This document shows positions 21,891 through 35,088 of a stretch of 64,000 nt of DNA, piece after piece (positions within the stretch are counted from its first letter, which is position 1; each line of letters begins with the position of its first letter). The stretch is from Rallus limicola (Eukaryota; Chordata; Aves; Gruiformes; Rallidae). The notes under the pieces are model-generated. The model made no database searches and was not told the DNA's origin. It saw only the letters and a program-made list of their open reading frames with translations. The stretch covers positions 124,001 to 188,000 of the forward strand of contig JAKCOZ010000306.1 of assembly GCA_022605955.1 (NCBI GenBank), in the 5' to 3' direction. The position numbers were made by a program, and so were the translations under genes.

Positions 21891-24660
21891 ACTCCAAAGT
21901 AAAGAAGCTAGGCCTGAAAGGCATAGCTTGTCTGAACCTCCTAACAGGACACACGAGCAGAACCCTATCGCTTTGGCTCTCAGCCTTTTCCTTTGCCTGG
22001 AAAGAGGGAACATGCCTGGAACCTCCTACGGTGCTTTTCTTGGCCCTAGCAGACTGCAGTTCAAAACATGCTAAACGTCCAGCAATAACTCCCAAAGTAA
22101 AGAAGCTAGGCCTGAAAGGCATAGCTTGTCTGAAACCTCCTAACAGGACACACGAGCAGACCCTGTCGCTTTGGCTCTCAGCCTTTTCCTTTGCCTGGAA
22201 AGAGGGAACATGCCTGGAACCTCCTACGGTGCTTTTCTCGGCCCTAGCAGACTGCAGTTCAAAACATGCTAAACGTCCAGCCAATAACTCCCAAAGTAAA
22301 GAAGCTAGGCCTGAAAGGCATGGCCTGTCTGAAACCTCCTAACAGGACACACGAGCAGACCCTGTCGCTTTGGCTCTCAGCCTTTTCCTTTGCCTGGAAA
22401 GAGGGAACATGCCTGGAACCTCCTACGGTGCTTTTCTCGGCCCTAGCAGACTGCAGTTCAAAACATGCTAAACGTCCAGCAATAACTCCCAAAGTAAAGA
22501 AGCTAGGCCTGAAAGGCATAGCTTGTCTGAAACCTCCTAACAGGACACACGAGCAGACCCCTGTCGCTTTGGCTCTCAGCCTTTTCCTTTGCCTGGAAAG
22601 AGGGAACATGCCTGGAACCTCCTACGGTGCTTTTCTCGGCCCTAGCAGACTGCAGTTCAAAAACATGCTAAACGTCCAGCAATAACTCCCAAAGTAAAGA
22701 AGCTAGGCCTGAAAAGGCATAGCTTGTCTGAAACCTCCTAACAGGACACACGAGCAGACCCTGTCGCTTTGGGCTCTCAGCCTTTCCTTTCCCTGGGAAA
22801 GAGGGGAACATGCCTGGAACCTCCTACGGTGCTTTCTCTCGGGCCCTAGCAGACTGCCAGTTCAAACATGCTAAACGTCCAGCTATAACTCCCAAAGTAA
22901 AGAAGCTAGGCCTGAAAGGCATAGCTTGTCTGAAACCTCCTAACAGGACACACCAGCAGACCCTGTCGCTTTGGCTCTCAGCCTTTTCCTTTGCCTGGAA
23001 AGAGGGAAACATGCCTGGAACCTCCTACGGTGCTTTTCTCGGCCCTAGCAGACTGCAGTTCAAAACATGCTAAACGTCCAGCAATAACTCCCAAAGTAAA
23101 GAAGCTAGGCCTGAAAGGCATAGCTTGTCTGAAACCTCCTAACAGGACCACACGAGCAGACCCTGTCGCTTTGGCTCTCAGCTTTTCCTTTGCCTGGAAA
23201 GAGGGAACATGCCTGGAACCTCCTACGGTGCTTTTCTCGGCCTTAGCCGACTGCAGTTCAAAACATGCTAAACGTCCAGCAATAACTCCCAAAGTAAAGA
23301 AGCTAGGCCTGAAAGGCATAGCTTGTCTGAAACCTCCTAACAGGACACACCAGCAGACCCTGTCGCTTTGGCTCTCAGCCTTTTCCTTTGCCTGGAAAGA
23401 GGGAACATGCCTGGAACCTCCTACGGTGCTTTTCTCGGCCCTAGCAGACTGCAGTTCAAAACATGCTAAACGTCCAGCAATAACTCCCAAAGTAAAGAAG
23501 CTAGGCCTGAAAGGCATAGCTTGTCTGAAACCTCCTAACAGGACACACGAGCAGACCCTATCACTTTGGCTCTCAGCCTTTTCCTTTGCCTGGAAAGAGG
23601 GAACATGCCTGGAACCTCCTACGGTGCTTTTCTCGGCCCTAGCAGACTGCAGTTCAAAACATGCTAATCGTCCAGCAATAACTCCCAAAGTAAAGAAGCT
23701 AGGCCTGAAAGGCATAGCTTGTCTGAAACCTCCTAACAGGACACACGAGCAGAACCCTGTCGCTTTGGCTCTCAGCCTTTTCCTTTGCCTGGAAAGAGGG
23801 AACATGCCTGGAACCTCCTACGGTGCTTTTCTTGCCCTAGCAGACTGCAGTTCAAAACATGCTAAACGTCCAGCAATAACTCCCAAAGTAAAGAAGCTAG
23901 GCCTGAAAGGCATAGCTTGTCTGAAACCTCCTAACAGGACACACCGAGCAGACCCTGTCGCTTTGGCTCTCAGCCTTTTCCTTTGCCTGGAAAGAGGGAA
24001 CATGCCTGGAACCTCCTACGGTGCTTTTCTCGGCCCTAGCAGACTGCAGTTCAAAACATGCTAAACGTCCAGCAATAACTCCCAAAGTAAAGAAGGTAGG
24101 CCTGAAAGGCATAGCTTGTCTGAAACCTCCTAACAGGACGCACGAGCAGACCCTGTCACTTTGGCTCTCAGCCTTTTCCTTTGCCTGGAAAGAGGGAACA
24201 TGCCTGGAACCTCCTACGGTGCTTTTCTCGGCCCTAGCAGACTGCAGTTCAAAACATGCTAAACGTCCAGCAATAACTCCCAAAGTAAAGAAGCTAGGCC
24301 TGAAAGGCATAGCTTGTCTGAAACCTCCTAACAGGACACACGAGCAGACCCTGTCGCTTTGGCTCTCAGCCTTTTCCTTTGCCTGGAAAGAGGGAACATG
24401 CCTGGAACCTCCTACGGTGCTTTTCTTGGCCCTAGCAGACTGCAGTTCAAAACATGCTAAACGTCCAGCAATAACTCCCAAAGTAAAGAAGCTAGGCCTG
24501 AAAGGCATAGCTTGTCTGAAACCTCCTAACAGGACACACGAGCAGACCCTGTCGCTTTGGCTCTCAGCCTTTTCCTTTGCCTGGAAAGAGGGAACATGCC
24601 TGGAACCTCCTACGGTGCTTTTCTCGGCCCTAGCAGACTGCAGTTCAAAATTGCTAAACG
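21890..24660. repeat. Indel-rich block of subarray B, probable low-quality consensus
   Basis: About 14 monomers carry some 20 one- or two-base length changes, mostly in runs of identical bases: ctccaaag (21,89x), tgaacctcc (21,93x), cagaaccct (21,96x and 23,75x), cagccaata (22,28x), cagacccctg (22,56x), tcaaaaacat (22,66x), tgaaaaggc (22,71x). A dense group follows at 22,771-22,870, then gggaaacat (23,00x), ggaccacac (23,14x), cagctttt (23,18x), cttgccc (23,83x), acaccgagc (23,94x) and tcaaaattgc (24,65x). The underlying monomers are ordinary B types. Sequencing or assembly error is the simplest explanation; true degeneration is the alternative. Confidence 0.85.
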
Positions 24661-27600
24661 TCCAGCAATAACTCCCAAAGTAAAGAAGCTAGGCCTGAAA
24701 GGCATGGCCTGTCTGAAACCTCCTAACAGGACACACGAGCAGACCCTGTCGCTTTGGCTCTCAGCCTTTTCCTTTGCCTGGAAAGAGGGAACATGCCTGG
24801 AACCTCCTACGGTGCTTTTCTCGGCCCTAGCAGACTGCAGTTCAAAACATGCTAAACGTCCAGCAATAACTCCCAAAGTAAAGAAGCTAGGCCTGAAAGG
24901 CATAGCTTGTCTGAAACCTCCTAACAGGACACACGAGCAGACCCTGTCACTTTGGCTCTCAGCCTTTTCCTTTGCCTGGAAAGAGGGAACATGCCTGGAA
25001 CCTCCTACGGTGCTTTTCTCGGCCCTAGCAGACTGCAGTTCAAAACATGCTAAACGTCCAGCAATAACTCCCAAAGTAAAGAAGCTAGGCCTGAAAGGCA
25101 TAGCTTGTCTGAAACCTCCTAACAGGACACACGAGCAGACCCTGTCGCTTTGGCTCTCAGCCTTTTCCTTTGCCTGGAAAGAGGGAACATGCCTGGAACC
25201 TCCTACGGTGCTTTTCTCGGCCCTAGCAGACTGCAGTTCAAAACATGCTAAACGTCCAGCAATAACTCCCAAAGTAAAGAAGCGAGGCCTGAAAGGCATA
25301 GCTTGTCTGAAACCTCCTAACAGGACACACGAGCAGACCCTGTCACTTTGGCTCTCAGCCTTTTCCTTTGCCTGGAAAGAGGGAACATGCCTGGAACCTC
25401 CTACGGTGCTTTTCTCGGCCCTAGCAGACTGCAGTTCAAAACATGCTAAACGTCCAGCAATAACTCCCAAAGTAAAGAAGCTAGGCCTGAAAGGCATAGC
25501 TTGTCTGAAACCTCCTAACAGGACACACGAGCAGACCCTGTCACTTTGGCTCTCAGCCTTTTCCTTTGCCTGGAAAGAGGGAACATGCCTGGAACCTCCT
25601 ACGGTGCTTTTCTCGGCCCTAGCCGACTGCAGTTCAAAACATGCTAAACGTCCAGCAATAACTCCCAAAGTAAAGAAGCTAGGCCTGAAAGGCATAGCTT
25701 GTCTGAAACCTCCTAACAGGACACACCAGCAGACCCTGTCGCTTTGGCTCTCAGCCTTTTCCTTTGCCTGGAAAGAGGGAACATGCCTGGAACCTCCTAC
25801 GGTGCTTTTCTCGGCCCTAGCAGACTGCAGTTCAAAACATGCTAAACGTCCAGCAATAACTCCCAAAGTAAAGAAGCTAGGCCTGAAAGGCATAGCCTGT
25901 CTGAAACCTCCTAACAGGACACACGAGCAGGCCCTGTCGCTTTGGCTCTCAGCCTTTTCCTTTGCCTGGAAAGAGGGAACATGCCTGGAACCTCCTACGG
26001 TGCTTTTCTCGGCCCTAGCAGACTGCAGTTCAAAACATGCTAAACGTCCAGCAATAACTCCCAAAGTAAAGAAGCTAGGCCTGAAAGGCATAGCTTGTCT
26101 GAAACCTCCTAACAGGACACACGAGCAGACCCTATCACTTTGGCTCTCAGCCTTTTCCTTTGCCTGGAAAGAGGGAACATGCCTGGAACCTCCTACGGTG
26201 CTTTTCTCGGCCCTAGCAGACTGCAGTTCAAAACATGCTAAACGTCCAGCAATAACTCCCAAAGTAAAGAAGCTAGGCCTGAAAGGCATAGCTTGTCTGA
26301 AACCTCCTAACAGGACACACGAGCAGACCCTGTCGCTTTGGCTCTCAGCCTTTTCCTTTGCCTGGAAAGAGGGAACATGCCTGGAACCTCCTACGGTGCT
26401 TTTCTTGGCCCTAGCAGACTGCAGTTCAAAACATGCTAAACGTCCAGCAATAACTCCCAAAGTAAAGAAGCTAGGCCTGAAAGGCATAGCTTGTCTGAAA
26501 CCTCCTAACAGGACACACGAGCAGACCCTGTCGCTTTGGCTCTCAGCCTTTTCCTTTGCCTGGAAAGAGGGAACATGCCTGGAACCTCCTACGGTGCTTT
26601 TCTTGGCCTAGCAGACTGCAGTTCAAAACATGCTAAACGTCCAGCAATAACTCCCAAAGTAAAGAAGCTAGGCCTGAAAGGCATAGCTTGTCTGAAACCT
26701 CCTAACAGGACGCACGAGCAGACCCTGTCACTTTGGCTCTCAGCCTTTTCCTTTGCCTGGAAAGAGGGAACATGCCTGGAACCTCCTACGGTGCTTTTCT
26801 CGGCCCTAGCAGACTGCAGTTCAAAACATGCTAAACGTCCAGCAATAACTCCCAAAGTAAAGAAGCTAGGCCTGAAAGGCATAGCTTGTCTGAAACCTCC
26901 TAACAGGACACACGAGCAGACCCTGTCGCTTTGGCTCTCAGCCTTTTCCTTTGCCTGGAAAGAGGGAACATGCCTGGAACCTCCTACGGTGCTTTTCTTG
27001 GCCCTAGCAGACTGCAGTTCAAAACATGCTAAACGTCCAGCAATAACTCCCAAAGTAAAGAAGCTAGGCCTGAAAGGCATAGCTTGTCTGAAACCTCCTA
27101 ACAGGACACACCAGCAGACCCTGTCGCTTTGGCTCTCAGCCTTTTCCTTTGCCTGGAAAGAGGGAACATGCCTGGAACCTCCTACGGTGCTTTTCTCGGC
27201 CCTAGCAGACTGCAGTTCAAAACATGCTAAACGTCCAGCAATAACTCCCAAAGTAAAGAAGCTAGGCCTGAAAGGCATGGCCTGTCTGAAACCTCCTAAC
27301 AGGACACACGAGCAGACCCTGTCGCTTTGGCTCTCAGCCTTTTCCTTTGCCTGGAAAGAGGGAACATGCCTGGAACCTCCTACGGTGCTTTTCTCGGCCC
27401 TAGCAGACTGCAGTTCAAAACATGCTAAACGTCCAGCAATAACTCCCAAAGTAAAGAAGCTAGGCCTGAAAGGCATAGCTTGTCTGAAACCTCCTAACAG
27501 GACACACGAGCAGACCCTGTCGCTTTGGCTCTCAGCCTTTTCCTTTGCCTGGAAAGAGGGAACATGCCTGGAACCTCCTACGGTGCTTTTCTCGGCCCTA

Positions 27601-30600
27601 GCAGACTGCAGTTCAAAACATGCTAAACGTCCAGCAATAACTCCCAAAGTAAAGAAGCTAGGCCTGAAAGGCATAGCTTGTCTGAAACCTCCTAACAGGA
27701 CACACGAGCAGACCCTATCACTTTGGCTCTCAGCCTTTTCCTTTGCCTGGAAAGAGGGAACATGCCTGGAACCTCCTACGGTGCTTTTCTCGGCCCTAGC
27801 AGACTGCAGTTCAAAACATGCTAAACGTCCAGCAATAACTCCCAAAGTAAAGAAGCTAGGCCTGAAAGGCATAGCTTGTCTGAAACCTCCTAACAGGACA
27901 CACGAGCAGACCCTGTCGCTTTGGCTCTCAGCCTTTTCCTTTGCCTGGAAAGAGGGAACATGCCTGGAACCTCCTACGGTGCTTTTCTTGGCCCTAGCAG
28001 ACTGCAGTTCAAAACATGCTAAACGTCCAGCAATAACTCCCAAAGTAAAGAAGCTAGGCCTGAAAGGCATAGCTTGTCTGAAACCTCCTAACAGGACACA
28101 CGAGCAGACCCTGTCGCTTTGGCTCTCAGCCTTTTCCTTTGCCTGGAAAGAGGGAACATGCCTGGAACCTCCTACGGTGCTTTTCTCGGCCCTAGCAGAC
28201 TGCAGTTCAAAACATGCTAAACGTCCAGCAATAACTCCCAAAGTAAAGAAGCTAGGCCTGAAAGGCATAGCTTGTCTGAAACCTCCTAACAGGACACACG
28301 AGCAGACCCTATCACTTTGGCTCTCAGCTTTTTCCTTTGCCTGGAAAGAGGGAACATGCCTGGAACCTCCTACGGTGCTTTTCTCGGCCCTAGCAGACTG
28401 CAGTTCAAAACATGCTAAACGTCCAGCAATAACTCCCAAAGTAAAGAAGCTAGGCCTGAAAGGCATAGCTTGTCTGAAACCTCCTAACAGGACACACGAG
28501 CAGACCCTGTCACTTTGGCTCTCAGCCTTTTCCTTTGCCTGGAAAGAGGGAACATGCCTGGAACCTCCTACGGTGCTTTTCTCGGCCCTAGCCGACTGCA
28601 GTTCAAAACATGCTAAACGTCCAGCAATAACTCCCAAAGTAAAGAAGCTAGGCCTGAAAGGCATAGCTTGTCTGAAACCTCCTAACAGGACACACCAGCA
28701 GACCCTGTCGCTTTGGCTCTCAGCCTTTTCCTTTGCCTGGAAAGAGGGAACATGCCTGGAACCTCCTACGGTGCTTTTCTCGGCCCTAGCAGACTGCAGT
28801 TCAAAACATGCTAAACGTCCAGCAATAACTCCCAAAGTAAAGAAGCTAGGCCTGAAAGGCATAGCTTGTCTGAAACCTCCTAACAGGACACACGAGCAGA
28901 CCCTGTCACTTTGGCTCTCAGCCTTTTCCTTTGCCTGGAAAGAGGGAACATGCCTGGAACCTCCTACGGTGCTTTTCTCGGCCCTAGCAGACTGCAGTTC
29001 AAAACATGCTAAACGTCCAGCAATAACTCCCAAAGTAAAGAAGCTAGGCCTGAAAGGCATAGCTTGTCTGAAACCTCCTAACAGGACACACGAGCAGACC
29101 CTATCACTTTGGCTCTCAGCCTTTTCCTTTGCCTGGAAAGAGGGAACATGCCTGGAACCTCCTACGGTGCTTTTCTCGGCCCTAGCAGACTGCAGTTCAA
29201 AACATGCTAAACGTCCAGCAATAACTCCCAAAGTAAAGAAGCTAGGCCTGAAAGGCATAGCTTGTCTGAAACCTCCTAACAGGACGCACGAGCAGACCCT
29301 GTCACTTTGGCTCTCAGCCTTTTCCTTTGCCTGGAAAGAGGGAACATGCCTGGAACCTCCTACGGTGCTTTTCTCGGCCCTAGCAGACTGCAGTTCAAAA
29401 CATGCTAAACGTCCAGCAATAACTCCCAAAGTAAAGAAGCTAGGCCTGAAAGGCATAGCTTGTCTGAAACCTCCTAACAGGACACACGAGCAGACCCTGT
29501 CACTTTGGCTCTCAGCCTTTTCCTTTGCCTGGAAAGAGGGAACATGCCTGGAACCTCCTACGGTGCTTTTCTCGGCCCTAGCCGACTGCAGTTCAAAACA
29601 TGCTAAACGTCCAGCAATAACTCCCAAAGTAAAGAAGCTAGGCCTGAAAGGCATAGCTTGTCTGAAACCTCCTAACAGGACACACCAGCAGACCCTGTCG
29701 CTTTGGCTCTCAGCCTTTTCCTTTGCCTGGAAAGAGGGAACATGCCTGGAACCTCCTACGGTGCTTTTCTCGGCCCTAGCAGACTGCAGTTCAAAACATG
29801 CTAAACGTCCAGCAATAACTCCCAAAGTAAAGAAGCTAGGCCTGAAAGGCATAGCTTGTCTGAAACCTCCTAACAGGACACACGAGCAGACCCTGTCACT
29901 TTGGCTCTCAGCCTTTTCCTTTGCCTGGAAAGAGGGAACATGCCTGGAACCTCCTACGGTGCTTTTCTCGGCCCTAGCAGACTGCAGTTCAAAACATGCT
30001 AAACGTCCAGCAATAACTCCCAAAGTAAAGAAGCTAGGCCTGAAAGGCATAGCTTGTCTGAAACCTCCTAACAGGACACACGAGCAGACCCTGTCGCTTT
30101 GGCTCTCAGCCTTTTCCTTTGCCTGGAAAGAGGGAACATGCCTGGAACCTCCTACGGTGCTTTTCTCGGCCCTAGCAGACTGCAGTTCAAAACATGCTAA
30201 ACGTCCAGCAATAACTCCCAAAGTAAAGAAGCTAGGCCTGAAAGGCATAGCTTGTCTGAAACCTCCTAACAGGACGCACGAGCAGACCCTGTCACTTTGG
30301 CTCTCAGCCTTTTCCTTTGCCTGGAAAGAGGGAACATGCCTGGAACCTCCTACGGTGCTTTTCTCGGCCCTAGCAGACTGCAGTTCAAAACATGCTAAAC
30401 GTCCAGCAATAACTCCCAAAGTAAAGAAGCTAGGCCTGAAAGGCATAGCTTGTCTGAAACCTCCTAACAGGACACACGAGCAGACCCTGTCGCTTTGGCT
30501 CTCAGCCTTTTCCTTTGCCTGGAAAGAGGGAACATGCCTGGAACCTCCTACGGTGCTTTTCTTGGCCCTAGCAGACTGCAGTTCAAAACATGCTAAACGT

Positions 30601-30888
30601 CCAGCAATAACTCCCAAAGTAAAGAAGCTAGGCCTGAAAGGCATAGCTTGTCTGAAACCTCCTAACAGGACACACGAGCAGACCCTGTCGCTTTGGCTCT
30701 CAGCCTTTTCCTTTGCCTGGAAAGAGGGAACATGCCTGGAACCTCCTACGGTGCTTTTCTCGGCCCTAGCAGACTGCAGTTCAAAACATGCTAAACGTCC
30801 AGCAATAACTCCCAAAGTAAAGAAGCTAGGCCTGAAAGGCATGGCCTGTCTGAAACCTCCTAACAGGACACACGAGCAGACCCTGTCG
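24660..30888. repeat. Subarray B, regular block before the long higher-order repeats
   Basis: About 31 monomers of B type. The only length change is one missing C at about 26,608 (ttggcctagc). Markers alternate among tgtcgct, tgtcact and ctatcac, with cttggcc, catggcc, gccgact plus accagcag, and gacgcac alleles in no simple period. The pair gccgact and accagcag nearly always occurs in the same monomer here (for example 25,62x-25,73x, 28,59x-28,70x, 29,58x-29,69x). Confidence 0.85.
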
Positions 30889-30948
30889 CTTTGGCTCTCA
30901 GCCTTTTCCTTTGCCTGGAAAGAGGGAACATGCCTGGAACCTCCTACG

Positions 30949-33900
30949 GTGCTTTTCTCGGCCCTAGCAGACTGCAGTTCAAAACATGCTAAACGTCCAG
31001 CAATAACTCCCAAAGTAAAGAAGCTAGGCCTGAAAGGCATAGCTTGTCTGAAACCTCCTAACAGGACACACGAGCAGACCCTGTCGCTTTGGCTCTCAGC
31101 CTTTTCCTTTGCCTGGAAAGAGGGAACATGCCTGGAACCTCCTACGGTGCTTTTCTCGGCCCTAGCAGACTGCAGTTCAAAACATGCTAAACGTCCAGCA
31201 ATAACTCCCAAAGTAAAGAAGCTAGGACGGAAAGGCATAGCTTGTCTGAAACCTCCTAACAGGACACACGAGCAGACCCTGTCGCTTTGGCTCTCAGCCT
31301 TGTCCTTTGCCTGGAAAGAGGGAACATGCCTGGAACCTCCTACGGTGCTTTTCTCGGCCCTAGCAGACTGCAGTTCAAAACATGCTAAACGTCCAGCAAT
31401 AACTCCCAAAGTAAAGAAGCTAGGCCTGAAAGGCATAGCTTGTCTGAAACCTCCTAACAGGACACACGAGCAGACCCTGTCGCTTTGGCTCTCAGCCTTT
31501 TCCTTTGCCTGGAAAGAGGGAACATGCCTGGAACCTCCTACGGTGCTTTTCTCGGCCCTAGCAGACTGCAGTTCAAAACATGCTAAACGTCCAGCAATAA
31601 CTCCCAAAGTAAAGAAGCTAGGCCTGAAAGGCATAGCTTGTCTGAAACCTCCTAACAGGACACACGAGCAGACCCTGTCACTTTGGCTCTCAGCCTTTTC
31701 CTTTGCCTGGAAAGAGGGAACATGCCTGGAACCTCCTACGGTGCTTTTCTCGGCCCTAGCCGACTGCAGTTCAAAACATGCTAAACGTCCAGCAATAACT
31801 CCCAAAGTAAAGAAGCTAGGCCTGAAAGGCATAGCTTGTCTGAAACCTCCTAACAGGACACACGAGCAGACCCTGTCGCTTTGGCTCTCAGCCTTTTCCT
31901 TTGCCTGGAAAGAGGGAACATGCCTGGAACCTCCTACGGTGCTTTTCTCGGCCCTAGCAGACTGCAGTTCAAAACATGCTAAACGTCCAGCAATAACTCC
32001 CAAAGTAAAGAAGCTAGGCCTGAAAGGCATAGCTTGTCTGAAACCTCCTAACAGGACACACGAGCAGACCCTATCACTTTGGCTCTCAGCCTTTTCCTTT
32101 GCCTGGAAAGAGGGAACATGCCTGGAACCTCCTACGGTGCTTTTCTCGGCCCTAGCAGACTGCAGTTCAAAACATGCTAAACGTCCAGCAATAACTCCCA
32201 AAGTAAAGAAGCTAGGCCTGAAAGGCATAGCTTGTCTGAAACCTCCTAACAGGACACACGAGCAGACCCTGTCGCTTTGGCTCTCAGCCTTTTCCTTTGC
32301 CTGGAAAGAGGGAACATGCCTGGAACCTCCTACGGTGCTTTTCTTGGCCCTAGCAGACTGCAGTTCAAAACATGCTAAACGTCCAGCAATAACTCCCAAA
32401 GTAAAGAAGCTAGGCCTGAAAGGCATGGCCTGTCTGAAACCTCCTAACAGGACACACGAGCAGACCCTGTCGCTTTGGCTCTCAGCCTTTTCCTTTGCCT
32501 GGAAAGAGGGAACATGCCTGGAACCTCCTACGGTGCTTTTCTCGGCCCTAGCAGACTGCAGTTCAAAACATGCTAAACGTCCAGCAATAACTCCCAAAGT
32601 AAAGAAGCTAGGCCTGAAAGGCATAGCTTGTCTGAAACCTCCTAACAGGACACACGAGCAGACCCTGTCACTTTGGCTCTCAGCCTTTTCCTTTGCCTGG
32701 AAAGAGGGAACATGCCTGGAACCTCCTACGGTGCTTTTCTCGGCCCTAGCAGACTGCAGTTCAAAACATGCTAAACGTCCAGCAATAACTCCCAAAGTAA
32801 AGAAGCTAGGCCTGAAAGGCATAGCTTGTCTGAAACCTCCTAACAGGACACACGAGCAGACCCTGTCGCTTTGGCTCTCAGCCTTTTCCTTTGCCTGGAA
32901 AGCTCCTACGGTGCTTTTCTTGGCCCTAGCAGACTGCAGTTCAAAACATGCTAAACGTCCAGCAATAACTCCCAAAGTAAAGAAGCTAGGCCTGAAAGGC
33001 ATAGCTTGTCTGAAACCTCCTAACAGGACACACGAGCAGACCCTGTCGCTTTGGCTCTCAGCCTTTTCCTTTGCCTGGAAAGAGGGAACATGCCTGGAAC
33101 CTCCTACGGTGCTTTTCTCGGCCCTAGCAGACTGCAGTTCAAAACATGCTAAACGTCCAGCAATAACTCCCAAAGTAAAGAAGCTAGGCCTGAAAGGCAT
33201 GGCCTGTCTGAAACCTCCTAACAGGACACACGAGCAGACCCTGTCGCTTTGGCTCTCAGCCTTTTCCTTTGCCTGGAAAGAGGGAACATGCCTGGAACCT
33301 CCTACGGTGCTTTTCTCGGCCCTAGCAGACTGCAGTTCAAAACATGCTAAACGTCCAGCAATAACTCCCAAAGTAAAGAAGCTAGGCCTGAAAGGCATAG
33401 CTTGTCTGAAACCTCCTAACAGGACACACGAGCAGACCCTGTCACTTTGGCTCTCAGCCTTTTCCTTTGCCTGGAAAGAGGGAACATGCCTGGAACCTCC
33501 TACGGTGCTTTTCTCGGCCCTAGCAGACTGCAGTTCAAAACATGCTAAACGTCCAGCAATAACTCCCAAAGTAAAGAAGCTAGGCCTGAAAGGCATAGCT
33601 TGTCTGAAACCTCCTAACAGGACACACGAGCAGACCCTGTCGCTTTGGCTCTCAGCCTTTTCCTTTGCCTGGAAAGAGGGAACATGCCTGGAACCTCCTA
33701 CGGTGCTTTTCTCGGCCCTAGCAGACTGCAGTTCAAAACATGCTAAACGTCCAGCAATAACTCCCAAAGTAAAGAAGCTAGGCCTGAAAGGCATAGCTTG
33801 TCTGAAACCTCCTAACAGGACACACGAGCAGACCCTGTCACTTTGGCTCTCAGCCTTTTCCTTTGCCTGGAAAGAGGGAACATGCCTGGAACCTCCTACG

Positions 33901-35088
33901 GTGCTTTTCTCGGCCCTAGCCGACTGCAGTTCAAAACATGCTAAACGTCCAGCAATAACTCCCAAAGTAAAGAAGCTAGGCCTGAAAGGCATAGCTTGTC
34001 TGAAACCTCCTAACAGGACACACGAGCAGACCCTGTCGCTTTGGCTCTCAGCCTTTTCCTTTGCCTGGAAAGAGGGAACATGCCTGGAACCTCCTACGGT
34101 GCTTTTCTCGGCCCTAGCAGACTGCAGTTCAAAACATGCTAAACGTCCAGCAATAACTCCCAAAGTAAAGAAGCTAGGCCTGAAAGGCATAGCTTGTCTG
34201 AAACCTCCTAACAGGACACACGAGCAGACCCTATCACTTTGGCTCTCAGCCTTTTCCTTTGCCTGGAAAGAGGGAACATGCCTGGAACCTCCTACGGTGC
34301 TTTTCTCGGCCCTAGCAGACTGCAGTTCAAAACATGCTAAACGTCCAGCAATAACTCCCAAAGTAAAGAAGCTAGGCCTGAAAGGCATAGCTTGTCTGAA
34401 ACCTCCTAACAGGACACACGAGCAGACCCTGTCGCTTTGGCTCTCAGCCTTTTCCTTTGCCTGGAAAGAGGGAACATGCCTGGAACCTCCTACGGTGCTT
34501 TTCTTGGCCCTAGCAGACTGCAGTTCAAAACATGCTAAACGTCCAGCAATAACTCCCAAAGTAAAGAAGCTAGGCCTGAAAGGCATAGCTTGTCTGAAAC
34601 CTCCTAACAGGACACACGAGCAGACCCTGTCGCTTTGGCTCTCAGCCTTTTCCTTTGCCTGGAAAGAGGGAACATGCCTGGAACCTCCTACGGTGCTTTT
34701 CTTGGCCCTAGCAGACTGCAGTTCAAAACATGCTAAACGTCCAGCAATAACTCCCAAAGTAAAGAAGCTAGGCCTGAAAGGCATAGCTTGTCTGAAACCT
34801 CCTAACAGGACGCACGAGCAGACCCTGTCACTTTGGCTCTCAGCCTTTTCCTTTGCCTGGAAAGAGGGAACATGCCTGGAACCTCCTACGGTGCTTTTCT
34901 CGGCCCTAGCAGACTGCAGTTCAAAACATGCTAAACGTCCAGCAATAACTCCCAAAGTAAAGAAGCTAGGCCTGAAAGGCATAGCTTGTCTGAAACCTCC
35001 TAACAGGACACACGAGCAGACCCTGTCACTTTGGCTCTCAGCCTTTTCCTTTGCCTGGAAAGAGGGAACATGCCTGGAACCTCCTACG
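30949..35088. repeat. 21-monomer higher-order unit, copy 1 (4,140 bp)
   Basis: Twenty-one monomers, one of them shortened by 18 bp, give 4,140 bp. Distinctive members include an aggacgg plus ccttgtcc monomer (31,147-31,344), a cttggcc plus catggcc monomer (32,335-32,532) and the 18-bp deletion at 32,902/32,903. Every diagnostic site I scored from 30,889 to 35,098 matches the sequence 4,140 bp downstream. Confidence 0.93.
32884..32920. other. 18-bp deletion monomer, occurrence 1
   Basis: Reads ggaaagctcctacgg with the usual 18 bases agggaacatgcctggaac missing between 32,902 and 32,903. The deleted stretch lies between two 8-bp direct repeats GCCTGGAA, but the breakpoints are not exactly at them. 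The next monomer has the cttggcc allele. Confidence 0.95.

Noticed and set aside
21874..24671. Many short open frames on both strands
   Set aside because: They are the same repeat frames cut up by the homopolymer indels of 21,890-24,660.
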